Assembly: GCF_050436995.1 (NCBI RefSeq)
Contig: NC_134753.1
Coordinates: forward strand, 1,240,001-1,304,000
Length of the DNA: 64,000 bases
Reading direction: 5' to 3'
Source of the DNA: Anticarsia gemmatalis
Lineage: Eukaryota; Arthropoda; Insecta; Lepidoptera; Erebidae
The position numbers were made by a program, and so were the translations under genes. This document shows positions 12,640 to 23,900 of this stretch, one piece after another; positions within the stretch are counted from its first letter, which is position 1, and each line of letters starts with the position of its first letter. The notes beneath the pieces are model-generated. The model had not been told where the DNA came from. It made no database searches and saw only the letters and a list, made by a program, of their open reading frames with translations.

Positions 12640-13036
12640 GACAAAGGACATCATCCAGGCTCCATACATTTTTGGGCCTTTTTTCAAAGTGCCGGCCAAC
12701 AAAAAAAAAGTGGCATGTATCGATAGAGCTAGCCATTTGAAGCAATAGTTAGTATGGCACGAAACCGGTAGGATCTCTATGAACCGAGTTATACAGGTTT
12801 GAAGATTCATAATATTCAAACATTTATTCATTTCTGAAAGTGCTGTGAAACATAAAATAATGATTGATTTTGCTAGAATTAACTATATAAAGCAATTTTC
12901 ATTGTGAAGCGACCACTCTGAAGTTGATGTCAGGTCGTAAGCACACGTATCAACTCGGAAACGGGTCGTCACCGTATCAACTCGAGCTCATCAGTATTAC
13001 TTTGAAAAAAGGCCCAAAATTGATGATTTCCTTTGT
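12640..13036. mobile_element. Non-autonomous inverted-repeat element (~400 bp)
   Basis: TTTGGGCCTTTTTTCAAAGT near 12670-12689 is repeated in reverse near 12999-13019. An outer block (ACAAAGGACATCATC versus GATGATTTCCTTTGT) is also inverted. No transposase frame is seen between the arms. Confidence 0.65.
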
Positions 13037-13341
13037 ACGAAATATACCAACGTTCTGCTATTTACAATCTTAGTCGTAGGTACTAGAGGGCGAGTCTATT
13101 ACCTATCTTTTACCGGGTGCAACAATAATAAATAAATAAATGCAACATCATCGCGTTTATGTAAACACATGGTGGCACGTTGCATACCCGTGATGTTTTT
13201 AGTACCAAAAACACCATATCATGTCGTGAAAGACAGAATCTATATACTTTAAATGCATCTGTGCATATATTAGTTAATTAATCATTCGAATACAAGAATG
13301 TATACTGTATTATACAGGACCCATGCAGAAGTAAAAGATAT

Positions 13342-13660
13342 AAATAAATTTAACCCATTACTGTCCCACTGCTGGGCAAGGGTCTCCTCCCATAATGAGG
13401 GAGGGGTTAGGCCTTAAGTCCACCACGCTGGCCAAGTGCGGGTTGGGGACTTTGCATGCCCTCAATAAATGTATTAAACAATTTTTTAGGCATGCAAGGT
13501 TTCCTCACGATGTTTTCCTTCACCGTTGGAGCATGTGATAATTATTTCTAATACACACATAACTTCGAAAAGTCATTGGTGTGTTGCCTCGGATTCGAAC
13601 CTGCGACCACTGGCGTGGGAGGTGTCAACTTATACCACTCGGCTATCACTGCTCTTAAAG
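13342..13660 (-). repeat. tRNA-derived SINE, family B, full length
   Basis: On the minus strand the head carries A box TAGCCGAGTGG and B box GGTTCGAATCC. The tail ends in CCCAGCAGTGGGACAGTAATG. Tail-only relics lie near 58846-58925 and 10432-10545, and a decayed head near 60-115. Confidence 0.85.
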
Positions 13661-14180
13661 TAAAAGGTAAATGTATAATTATTTAAAACATTAATGCTAC
13701 TTAAAACGTTACTTAGTGTAAAGTAATTCGCTTAGAAGCTTATTGGGATATACAAGTACTGGAATAGACTTTATGAATGCCTTTAAAATTAATCAGTAAT
13801 AAAATTTTACATGAATTTACCAACGTTTTAGTAAAATATTCAATTTGTAAAAAAGGTGTAAGCAGCTCTGTTTAGAAATAAATTCAACATTTTATTTAGA
13901 AAGGCACTGAAAATGTAGTTTTTTTTTATAAATACCTTAGTATTTTATTTTTAGGTTGTTAATTGTTAGTATTTGATGCTTTGCATTCATTTATTTGGTA
14001 TTGCGTGCACAGGATCGGTATATCGGCGCATTGGACGCTTAACAATTATTCAAAACGCAATTTATTGCTTGTCTTTTCACAATAAGGCCATATATTTTTC
14101 AAACATCCTTTAACACCTTGATAGAGGAAACTTGTTAACAACTGCATTTAACAAACATACATATATTTTACCAGTTATTT

Positions 14181-14250
14181 ATTCAGTTGGCATGACGCGG
14201 TGCCAAATTACGTTCTGTTTTTCGTTACACAAATGTTTTGTACGTATAAA
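14181..14250 (+). promoter_or_regulatory. Promoter of secreted gene B
   Basis: TATAAA at 14245-14250 lies 85 bases before the ATG. CAGTTGGCATGACGCG (14184-14199) contains an E-box of CANNTG type and the GGCATGACG core shared with gene A at the same spacing to TATA. Confidence 0.6.
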
Positions 14251-14334
14251 TTGGCCATTAAGTGGTGTTTGAAGCACAAGCTACTTCTGGCCGTATAGAC
14301 GTGTTGTCTTGCCTAACACATCATCGTTATCATC

Positions 14335-17300
14335 ATGAAAACTGTTATCATTTTACTGGCCCTTGTTGTAAGTATTTTTCAATATTTTTAAACTATTAAG
14401 ACCACTTGATGCGTATTTTTTGCATGTTAGTTATTCGTAATAAAAATACTACGTCGTTTATTGTTCATTTATCGTTCACTTCCAGTATTGTGTAATTTTA
14501 TTTTTTTTAATAATAAATAATTTTGGTACAATTAAATAGTTTAAAAATTATTTGATCAACACATTCTAAGTTTGTGAGGCACAATAAATATAATTTTCTT
14601 CTAATTATTTTCGTGGTAATATTTTAAACGATCGTCATTTTGAGGAGCACTTCTTTAGATGTCCCTCATATCTTACATGTACTAGTATTTAATAAACACC
14701 TTTTAATTGTGCAGCCTTTGGAAGGTTTGAACAGAGTTTATCATCCTTTGACTGTTCGTATTATTGAACAGGTATTAGCTTCGAAGCAAGCTTCTAAGTA
14801 CTTATTCCAGTATGATAAACGGTTTTTTAAAACTTTCCAAGTCCATACCAGTCTACTAATATTCTATAGATGGGTGACCGCGTAGTGGTATTTGAATTAG
14901 GCGTCTCCGTGCTTCCGAAGGCGCGTAAAAAGTAGGTCCCGGTTGTTGTCAATTAAGATTACAGTCGTTAAGCCACGTCAAATGCCTTTCGGGCGGCTTG
15001 AACAACTTGGCACTAGGTGCACACAATAAGAAGAAGTTGACCAGCAAAGAAAAAAAAATGTCCCGGTACTTTTCCATTGATTTCCACTTCTTGTTACGTC
15101 GACAGATTAATGCGTAAATTATATTATTTCGGTAATTCTTAAGACGCTAATCGTCAGTCCAAAACAAACACAGGTGTTACTACTATACTTGTTAATAGCA
15201 TATGTTACCCAGATACTAACATAATTTAAGAATACAATAGTAGCGTAATCTTAACGCTACTTCCACTAATTACGTCAACTAATATTATTACGAATTTTAA
15301 AGTACGTAGACTCCATTATATTATTGTTACGCACAAACGGAAGCAGAGTTGGTTTCAAGTTTTTGTTGCAGAGCCAAAGAGTTTCATTTAAAGTGTCTTT
15401 GTCAATTTATAACCTTTAAAATTGTGTGGTGTTACATAGCAGACATAACAGTGAATAGACGATAATAGATAAATATGTAAAGTTTACTCCTTTAGTACGC
15501 CTGGTCTTCAAACTCAATTTCAAGAATTTAAAGTATCATATCTTCGAAATTGTGAGTTCAGCTAAATTCATCGTGTCTGCAGCAGTCCAGACTAGATGCT
15601 CATATCCGTATTATGATTATAAGGTTATAAAATCATTGTTTTTTTACAGGCGACGGTCGCGTGGGCCGATCCCTTCTTAACCAACAATTCAAATCGTAAG
15701 TACCTCGAATGTACTACACAATCAATGAAATTAAAAATTATTTAGTTTCGGCGGCTAAAAAATAACTATAATTTTTGTTTAGTCGGCAGTATTTGTAACA
15801 AAATATATTATAAATGTTATTTTATAAGATAATTTCAGTAGTTATACAAAGTGTACTCTTCTAATATAAATATTTAGGTGGCTTACTCCCGTCGGGATCG
15901 AATTTGAAGTTGTATCGGAGTCAAGGAAAGGTAAATTAAAGTGAAACTAAATGGATTGTTTGATCAACATTATTTTCATTTTAGTCCAACATTCCATTAT
16001 GCGCTAGTGTAAAATTTAAGAGTACGATTTGACATAAGCTCGAATCTGACTCGATCAATTTCAAATTCGATCCTGTCAAGAATAAGCCACCAGAACATGG
16101 CATCAAGTGAGGACAATCCGCAGGTGACGTAATTTTTCATCAAATTCAAGAAGAGACTTTAGTTCTAGCGTTTCAGGTAGCAATGGACTTGGAAAGAAGG
16201 AAAGGTTCAAGAAGACTGGACTCTACTATCTCCATGCTTTTAGACGTTGTGTTTATAGCAGGAGTATTATGAAAGTATTCGAAGTGATGATGTTTTGGTC
16301 GGTTTGGGTCTTACAGAAGGTTCGTCCGGCGTAACTTATATAAGTATGGGTTTCGCACCGACGCATCATCAGCTAAATGTGTAAGATTAACCGTGTTAAT
16401 ATCTATTTCTATGTTCTTACATTGTGTGACCGATAATACAAGACGTATTTTCCGTCAGATTTTGAGCATCGTTGCATAGGTCAAGTCGCATTTCTGCAGA
16501 AAATTGTGTAGTTCTTCGTTAAAGTGCCTTCGACTTCCACCGGGCCAGATAGCAACCGCTGGAGGGAGGTAGTACGATCAAAACTACTTCTGTCGGAGGT
16601 TTTAATGATTTTCAATGTAGCTGCATCTTGGAAATTTGATAGTTGATATTGTAACTGCTTTTAGAACATGATCTACATTATCTTTGGAACAAACATTATG
16701 TCTCAAGACACTTTTACAAAAGTATAAAGGTGATAAAAACAGAACACAAAAAAATATAATTAATGCTAGCACAGAATACACTAGGACCCACTAATTGAAA
16801 TAACTTTCTGAAGAAGAAATGGAAGATCCAAGCAAGACTTCTATATCTTTCCACTGAAATCAAAGAAAAATTATAAAATATATTTGTACGAAGACAGCTG
16901 GATAGTAATATGTGTTAGAAACAAACCAGCAGGCTGCAATATATGTCCAGATAGAAATCATAGTAAAAGCTGGAAAAATAAGAAGAGTTTCGCCCACGGT
17001 TAAAGAAAAAAGGTATCTTAATATAGATCTAAGAAATTAGAAGCAAAAGGATCAAGAATATCTCTCGCAGATGCTACCCCCTACAAGAGGCTGTAATGAA
17101 GAACATAGAAGAAAAGAACCGACGCGTTCAAACCATTTAATCATCATCAGGAAAGGCAAAATAATATTATAGATCATAGCAGATGTCTGATGTCAGAAGA
17201 AATAAAATGTGACTCTGGTTCAAGACAGCAAAAAGCAAGAATAGCTTTATAGCATCAAATTAAAACTTATCAAACGCGACACGTTTCTTTAGAAAGGGCG

Positions 17301-18411
17301 GATGAAGAGGACCATTTTTTTTAATTTCAGTACCTATTCAACTCAACATTTTTTTCGTTTTTTCTCGCTACAAACACATTTCGCAACATGGTACTAAAAT
17401 ATTGTTATTTATTGTGTTGTTAGTGGTCAACCTAGCGTCGAAGTTGTTCAGGCCACCCAGATAGCCTTTGTGACTGCAATGTTAAATTGGCAACAAAGGA
17501 GCTGACTATAAAGGTGCCTTCTGAAGGACTTCCGTTACTTCAGACTATCTGATTAACACAATTATTAAGACAGTTGCGACTGACTTTGTACTGCTTTCTT
17601 GGAGGCTTTTAACTCCTGGTTTTAGAGGATCCTTGAGATCGTGGAGCACAAAATAATATTCGTGCTATTAATGTCTGCAGAATATAATCGTAGCCAAAAT
17701 CAAATCATTGTTCCTTCAATGGGTGAAATTTCTACAGTTACAGTTAGCAAGAAACTCAGAGAAACTTTTCCTATCGATCGCCAAATGACTAAAAATGTGG
17801 TTCACTTGAGCAGCTCACAGCAAGCCATAGAAATGTCAAATTCATGGTGATGTTTTCCTTTCAGATTAGATTATAGCTATAATAGTGGTATTAGAGTGTG
17901 AGAAGACCTATTTTTACTTAAGAATTGAATTTTTTGTAGCAATTAGATAATGTTTGATCTAAAAAATGATATAATATTTTAAGTACGTGTAATACTCAAA
18001 AAACTATATTCCACAGAAGTACAAGGAGGACGTCAACGCGGTTTTATCGGAAGTTTCTTCGATAAAATATTTCAGAGAGACCAATCATCAGAAGAATCTG
18101 CTGAGGATAACAAAGATGATGCCATAAATGATTTCTCGGAAGATAACAATGCCCAAGAAAATGACGTAAAGACATCTGATGGTGAAGAAATTATCAAAGA
18201 TGATGTTAAGGAAGTAGATGCTGACGAAGAAAAGAAAGAAAAAGTAGTTGCAGATAAGGATGAGAAAGTAGTTGCTGACGAGAAAAAGAACGAAGAAGTA
18301 GCTGCAAATGAGAATGAGGGAGTAGCTACTGGTGAGGTAGGTAACGAAGTTCTTAAAGCTACCAATACAGAAAATAGTGACGATATTATTAACAAAGATG
18401 GTGATGAATAA
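14335..18411 (+). CDS. Secreted acidic Lys/Glu/Asp-rich protein (gene B)
   Basis: Three exons, 14335-14367, 15650-15695 and 18017-18411, sum to 158 codons including TAA. The first exon encodes MKTVIILLALV and the second ATVAWADPFLTN. Both match gene A (MKTAVILLAIF and AAVTLADAFVTN) with the same splice position after codon 11. The third exon begins with Gln-rich and Arg-rich residues and a short amphipathic segment, GFIGSFFDKIFQRD. It then runs as a highly charged disordered tail with VVAD(K/E) repeats to the end GDE. AATAAA lies at 18442-18447. No known domain is seen. Shared leader and promoter with unrelated bodies suggest a fast-evolving secreted family. Function is unknown. Confidence 0.75.
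14855..15045 (+). repeat. 5S-rRNA-derived SINE (SINE3-like), partial
   Basis: GATGGGTGACCGCGTAGTGG resembles the 3' part of insect 5S rRNA (GGATGGGTGACCGCC). A tail follows with CGTTAAGCCACGTCAAATGC, TTCGGGCGGCTTGAACAAC and AAGAAGAAG. Tail fragments occur at 3935-4030 and 17405-17525, and related 5S-like heads at 37605-37680 and 63600-63660. Confidence 0.65.
15696..18016. other. Second intron of gene B
   Basis: This is a 2.3-kb intron with no supported exon. It contains a minus-strand 5S-SINE tail near 17405-17525 and a long purine-rich, GAAGA-containing stretch (about 16780-17330) without an open frame. Confidence 0.5.
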
Positions 18412-19655
18412 TGACATATTGAAAATGTTCTCATTTACGAAATAAACAATGACACTGGCAACGATATTAATACCAATGAAGTATCTACGTACTAATGTTA
18501 TACAAATTCAAAAGATTCCGAAGTAGCTACTAATCTGGAATTCTACCAAATTATAAGAAAATCTTCAGACACATCAGAATGCTTTCAAAATTGAATGCCG
18601 AAGGAAATATATTTCCATTAAAATTGTCGTGAAAAGAAAATGCAGTTTTGTTAGTTCATATGCTCGAATTATTCGATATATAACGTCTTGGATTCTTTTC
18701 ATCGTTTTATACATCAAAACTATCGAGATTCGATTTTCTGGCAGCAACATCAGAGATTTCACAATCATTCGTTCGTAACTGAGCTTGAACATCATCAAGA
18801 TATACACATAAATTGACTGTTCAAAAACGATCAAAGTAATGAGAAGAAAAGTTGCCTTGGATACGGTCTATAATTCTCGCTTCATTTCGCGTTGATTAGA
18901 GTAGTCAAGAACACGGAATATATAAAGGAAGTCTTTATTTCCGCTTTTTGGAATCAGAGAAGCTTGAAAATAAGCCTTTCGACAGCCACATCTTATGTTA
19001 ACAAAGGTAAGATACCTATCAAATAACGGGACGGGTACATTTAAAATATTCGGTTGTTTTTTGCCTATTTGGTATGCTATGTCAGCAATAGTGTTAGAAA
19101 TTCCCTCGCGAAAAGTCGAGATGGTAGAAAAGTTTGTGGATAGCCAAGTGTAAGGAATCCATCTGCGCGTACAGTATTTAGGTTACTTAAGTTTACGTCA
19201 TAAGCAGTAGGAACTTTTCCAACGTAAGTAATTATCAGTGGTTGTGCTTCCTCGATGCGGTACGGATTGTTTTGGGTCAATTGGTCAATTGATCATGTTT
19301 TTAGCTTTTAAGCTTCCGGTAAAGGTATATATTAAGCTTTTTTCAGGTACAAAGATTGTTATAGTGCTTTCCACTTTGATCTAAAGACTACATTAAATGT
19401 GCTAGTTAACACGTGTTCGGCTTTGGTGAGTGCCGCGACATTGATGGTGCGAAAGTGAGGGTTTGGGGACCTGTATTCTATGTACCAAAGATGTCGCTTG
19501 CCTCTGTGTGACGTACAGACGATGGACGTGTTTGGTTTTGTGGTATTAAATTATTTCTATTTTGGGTATTTTACTGAATGTAAAAGACGGACAACTGTAA
19601 AAGTCAATACGGAACAATCGAGTTTTCGATAAAAACCCACGCCATTATTACATTG
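18412..19655. other. Region between gene B and the orphan exon
   Basis: Apart from the AATAAA at 18442-18447, I see no supported coding or RNA feature. Confidence 0.4.
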
Positions 19656-19865
19656 GACTGCTATCGTGGCGCAATGTTTTCGGTCGCCAACCGGTCAAAA
19701 TTGCGTCGCGAGGTTGTGAGTTCCATTTCCACACTGAACAATTATTTGTAGATCGCACAAATAATTGTTTCGAGTCTGGTTGTACTATGTGTCCTTTTTT
19801 TGTATGGTTGTAAAAGTCCCCGCGACACAAGAGCAATTCTTAGTGCGGGAGTTGTCTTTTTTAAA
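19656..19865 (+). repeat. tRNA-derived SINE, family A, plus strand
   Basis: The head GACTGCTATCGTGGCGCAATG and tail GCGACACAAGAGCAATTCTT match family A. It ends 36 bases before the splice acceptor of the orphan exon, so it lies where that exon's upstream intron would be. Confidence 0.8.
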
Positions 19866-19901
19866 CGAGAATAGAAACTAAATAATTTGCACATTTTTCA
19901 G

Positions 19902-20068
19902 ATCTACAGCAAGCCATAGCAGGTGATCTGAACTTGAAGATGTTGATGGTGGAAGATGGTTCGCCTAAAGGGAAGTGCTACTGCTCCTGCAGCCTCAACA
20001 ACCAACCAGTCTTCATGGAGATAGACCCTAGTACCATACCTGGCAACGATATGATGATGATTGCGTAG
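19902..20068 (+). CDS. Orphan terminal exon, Cys-containing
   Basis: After a pyrimidine-rich acceptor (ACATTTTTCAG) a frame runs 55 codons to TAG at 20066-20068. It begins LQQAIAGDLNLKML, contains GKCYCSCSLNN, and ends near GNDMMMIA. It has clean coding character and needs one base from a preceding exon. Exon 2 of gene B ends one base into a codon, so an alternative gene B transcript of about 81 residues is possible. It could equally be the last exon of a separate gene whose other exons I could not see. The exon call is fairly safe; its parent gene is not. Confidence 0.5.
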
Positions 20069-20749
20069 ACTGAGCAACATCGTGAGCATATGAAATAGCT
20101 TGTCAGCATAAAACTGCTTTGTTTCAATATTGAAATTATATGTTTTTTGCATTTATGATTGTTGATTTATTTATCTACTCCGGCCCAATTTTAGGGTTTA
20201 TAATAAGATGAGAAATCCAGTAGCTTACGGTAAAAATGTCTATCTCTAATAACACCTAAGTTAGTTCATAAGTTTAGCCGAAAAACTTAACAGACAGATC
20301 GATGAATGAACAGAGCTACTTCCATTTTAATTTCACGCAAACGTCGATTGTGACACGTGAACATATAAAGCTTGGTCTGATTCATAGTATTATTTATTCG
20401 TAGCTTACAGTATCAAAAGCTACATAAATAAAACGCATTATATACAAATATTAAAATTAAACGTATATTAATTCAGTTAAACATAAACTAACAACGCAAA
20501 GTTGTAGAAAAACAGAGTTTCGTATTGTAGTCACAAGTGCAAAGCATCTACCCTGAGCAACTATTAGTGCCGCTAATATACGAACTTTAGAAATGAATAC
20601 CACACAATACTGTGTACACAATCTTTGGTTATTTACAGCCGATCTCAATAACATATCTTCACATAGAGAAAATCCCTTTAACAGATACTGGTGAACGAAT
20701 ATCAGGTTTTCTTGTAAATTCTTACAAACGAACTCATCTATCTATACTG

Positions 20750-20880
20750 GGTAAGGGGGCGTTCATAAAATACGTGAAGTATTTTTTTTATCTTCTGCCC
20801 CATCCTCCCCAGTCCCACAATCTCACGTGGGATTTATTAAAATGTGGGTTTCTCACGTAATTTATGGACGCCCCCTTACC
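20750..20880. mobile_element. 131-bp MITE in the dynein 3' flank
   Basis: GGTAAGGGGGCGTTCATAAA at the left end is reversed at the right end (CACGTAATTTATGGACGCCCCCTTACC-type), giving arms of about 28 bp. On the minus strand it carries an AATAAA (20832-20837) about 115 bases after the dynein stop codon, so it may supply the polyadenylation signal. Confidence 0.8.
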
Positions 20881-20949
20881 ACACAATCTGAAGATATAGT
20901 ATTAAGAATGGACAACTACCACGTGGTAAAAATCTACCCTTTTTAATGC

Positions 20950-23900
20950 CTAAGTGGCGAGGGTACAGAGCAAAGCAGTGCCCCTTTTAACCCAGAAATC
21001 TGAGGATTCTTTCCCAGCGGGCATGTCCACGGCGACGACAAAAGCGCCTTTACGCATAGGGTAGTAGTAGCATGGACAGATGTAGCGGTCTGGAGACAAA
21101 TTAAGTGAGATAAGTCTCTGTAAAAGTTACGTTATATCACCTAATTTCGAATTCTGCTAATCGTACGTTTTTTATTTAACATACGTACAATAACATAACT
21201 AACATACATACGTACGTACACGTATAAGTACGTAAACCTACACGTACACATAACGTACATGCATTACCTTCTTTTTTCATTGAAGAGCGCGCGACAAACA
21301 AAATTGAAAAATTACATTTAATTTTTCCACACCAAAACCAGTATTACAACAATTGGTTGCCTAATCAAACCTTAGTTTCTAATTAGGAATAAAGTCAAAT
21401 ATGGTACTTACTGCGTAATCGTTTGCCGCCAGCACGTACTGGTTTGAAGTGTATGGGAGTCATAGGGAATACCAGTTGCATAGGCAGGGGCTCTTGCAGG
21501 TGACCCTCCTTGCGGAACCACGACGCGCCCTCCAGGTACTGTCCTCTGTTCAATCAACATTGGAATCTATTTGTTATTGCACGCTAGATACATTTGTATT
21601 TGGTTGTTTAATACATATAACTTCAACTATAGGAAAAGCATAGCTACTATATATTTATTTATGTATGTTTTATGAGTTTATCCATATTGCCTATATCACT
21701 ATTATTTATTTGTTCACCCTTTTGTAACTCACTCTCCTTCGTCTTTTAAACATCAACAACTTCACAATAATCTCTGCATCACCCCAAGGTAGACTGGCAG
21801 AAAATTCCCCTGGCATTAAGTCTGCCTTTATACGGCTTTGTATAAAATATTCAAAATAAATTAATTAAAGTTGTACAGTAGATGACTGACCTGATATAGA
21901 CACCGCCATCCCTCGGCGGGCGCACGAACGAGCTCTCTTCAAGCGGCATGACGGTGAACTCCCACACCAACGTGTCAATCGGCCACGATTCACCGCGAGC
22001 CGTTGTCTGTATTAAAATTGGATTTTGTCATTGAATACCTGGGTTGGGAGGTGTAGTTATAGGACATACATAATATTATATTTAAATAAAAAAGAAGTAC
22101 TTAATTACACAGCGGTTATTTTTGTTTTAAAAGAATTAAGGATAATGATATCATAACGTTATAACGACGACAACCACGGATTAAGTTTTAAAAAATGAAT
22201 ACAGTAAACTATAGCTGGCCAAATTGTACCAAGATATAGTATTTTGGTCGGTACCAACGCTCGTCCGAACGTTGAAACCAATGCTATTTTCTAGATCCAC
22301 ACGTTGGACGAATAGCGTTGGGGCCAATATTGGGCCAACGTAAAGCTACGAGAGGGTGAGCGAGCGAGTGGGAGTACCTGCATGACGGCGGTGAGGAAGC
22401 CGGTGGGCGCCACGAAGGCGGGCAGCCAGCACAGCGTGGGCGGCGCGCGCGGCGCGTTGGCCCAGCCCTGCAGGTGCGCGCCGCGCAGGAACAGCTCGCG
22501 GCACCACGACCCCAGCGGCTTCATGGACGGCCGCCCTGCACACGACCACCGCGTCAGCGACCCACCCCGTGAGATGTAAGTGATGCGAGTGGATCACAAT
22601 AAAAACCCGTCGCGCCTCATCGCTACCAGCTACAACATGCCAGGGTGCATAAAGCTTATTGCGATTGCTTCGCCGAATTAATCACGTAAAAAGTCGCTTA
22701 GGAACTCTAAATTTCAAAGTAAAATTTCAACTATTGCGGTCATTAGTGCTCCGGGACTTTTTTCGTTTTAGATAACAACAAGCAGTTTTAAGCATATTAA
22801 AGTAACTGAAACATAAGATGTCACCTTTCATCCAGAACGTCGGCACTTTCCCCTCAAATATGCAAGTGTACATAATCTCCAGAATCTCTGACATTACTAC
22901 TAATCCTTCGATAGCACGCCGAAGCTCCTAAAAAAATAAGCTATAGTAAAATGTTTTCCTTATATTTATTTTTATACTCAGCCAATTTTTTTACCAAAGA
23001 TACCTTGACATATGAGCTACGTTCTACATAAATTAAGCACAAATTAAATTATTTCTAATGTACGTACCTTAAGTCCAAACACAATCTGTCCAATAAGCGT
23101 ATTAAAGTATCCGATCTCCTGCAGTAGAGAGACGCACATGGGCATCACGATCTCCGGTCCCATCATACGTTCAGTCGTCTCCACGTCTATCTTGTTCGGT
23201 AGCTTCGTTGTCATTTCTGCTGCTAACTCATCCACCTATAGAATATCACATTAGCTGTTATAGGCACGGGTCTTGCACCCTCGACCTACGTTATGTGCGT
23301 GGTGACTTTGCTTGTTCTCAAAGAAGTTCCAAGCAATAAAATATTGAGAATGAGTTTTGGATTGGATAACTAGAACACACTTGAAATTATTGGAATAAGT
23401 ACCTTTTGGTCTTCTCCGCCGCCACCTCCTCCACCGCCGGTAGAAGCGAGTGCGAACAATGTCGAGCACATTATCAGCGCATCCTAACCAATACAAGAGT
23501 AAGTATATTTTATTTACAAATCTCATCAAAATACAAAAAACTTACGCCGTTTCACAGAAGTGAAAGATACCTTATCTGCTAAATAAGGTATCTTTGTTCG
23601 AGCAGTTCTTTGTTCGGCAGCCAGTGTTCGAAAACAAATGTGAAACCGGACCCAATACTTGTAAAATTATTGCGTAATATATAATAAATAGTATGGATTA
23701 ATTTATCTATAATATAAAAATGAATCGCTAAATGTGTTACAAATCTCGATATTAGCTGAGCTGTTTTTGATAATTATTTTTTTATAATATTCCTTGAAGC
23801 ACGAGGATGGTACTTAAGTTTGCAAACAATGAAAAATAAGAAATTGTAAATTCTAGAGGTGACTGTTAGGCAGTACGAAGTTCGCTGGGTCAGCTAGTGT

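Larger units (their letters stand above)
9338..14240. other. Repeat-rich intergenic stretch between secreted genes A and B
   Basis: No coding exon is supported. It holds a lepidopteran repeat near 9840-10046 (ending CGCCGGGTCAGCTAGT), a degenerate family-B SINE tail near 10432-10545, an inverted-repeat block at 11015-11084, a composite repeat at 12090-12535, an inverted repeat at 12640-13036 and a full family-B SINE at 13342-13660. A second polyadenylation signal for gene A is possible near 9600. Confidence 0.5.

Noticed and set aside
14860..14885. 5S rRNA gene
   Set aside because: Only a ~25-base 5S-like block is present and it leads into a retroposon tail, so it is a SINE head, not a gene.
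18072..18434. Minus-strand Ser/Phe-rich frames opposite gene B
   Set aside because: They are shadows of the Glu/Asp/Lys-rich coding repeats on the plus strand.
21181..21265. ACGTAC-rich stretch as a protein-binding array
   Set aside because: It is a decayed ACGT/ATAC simple repeat with no regular spacing.
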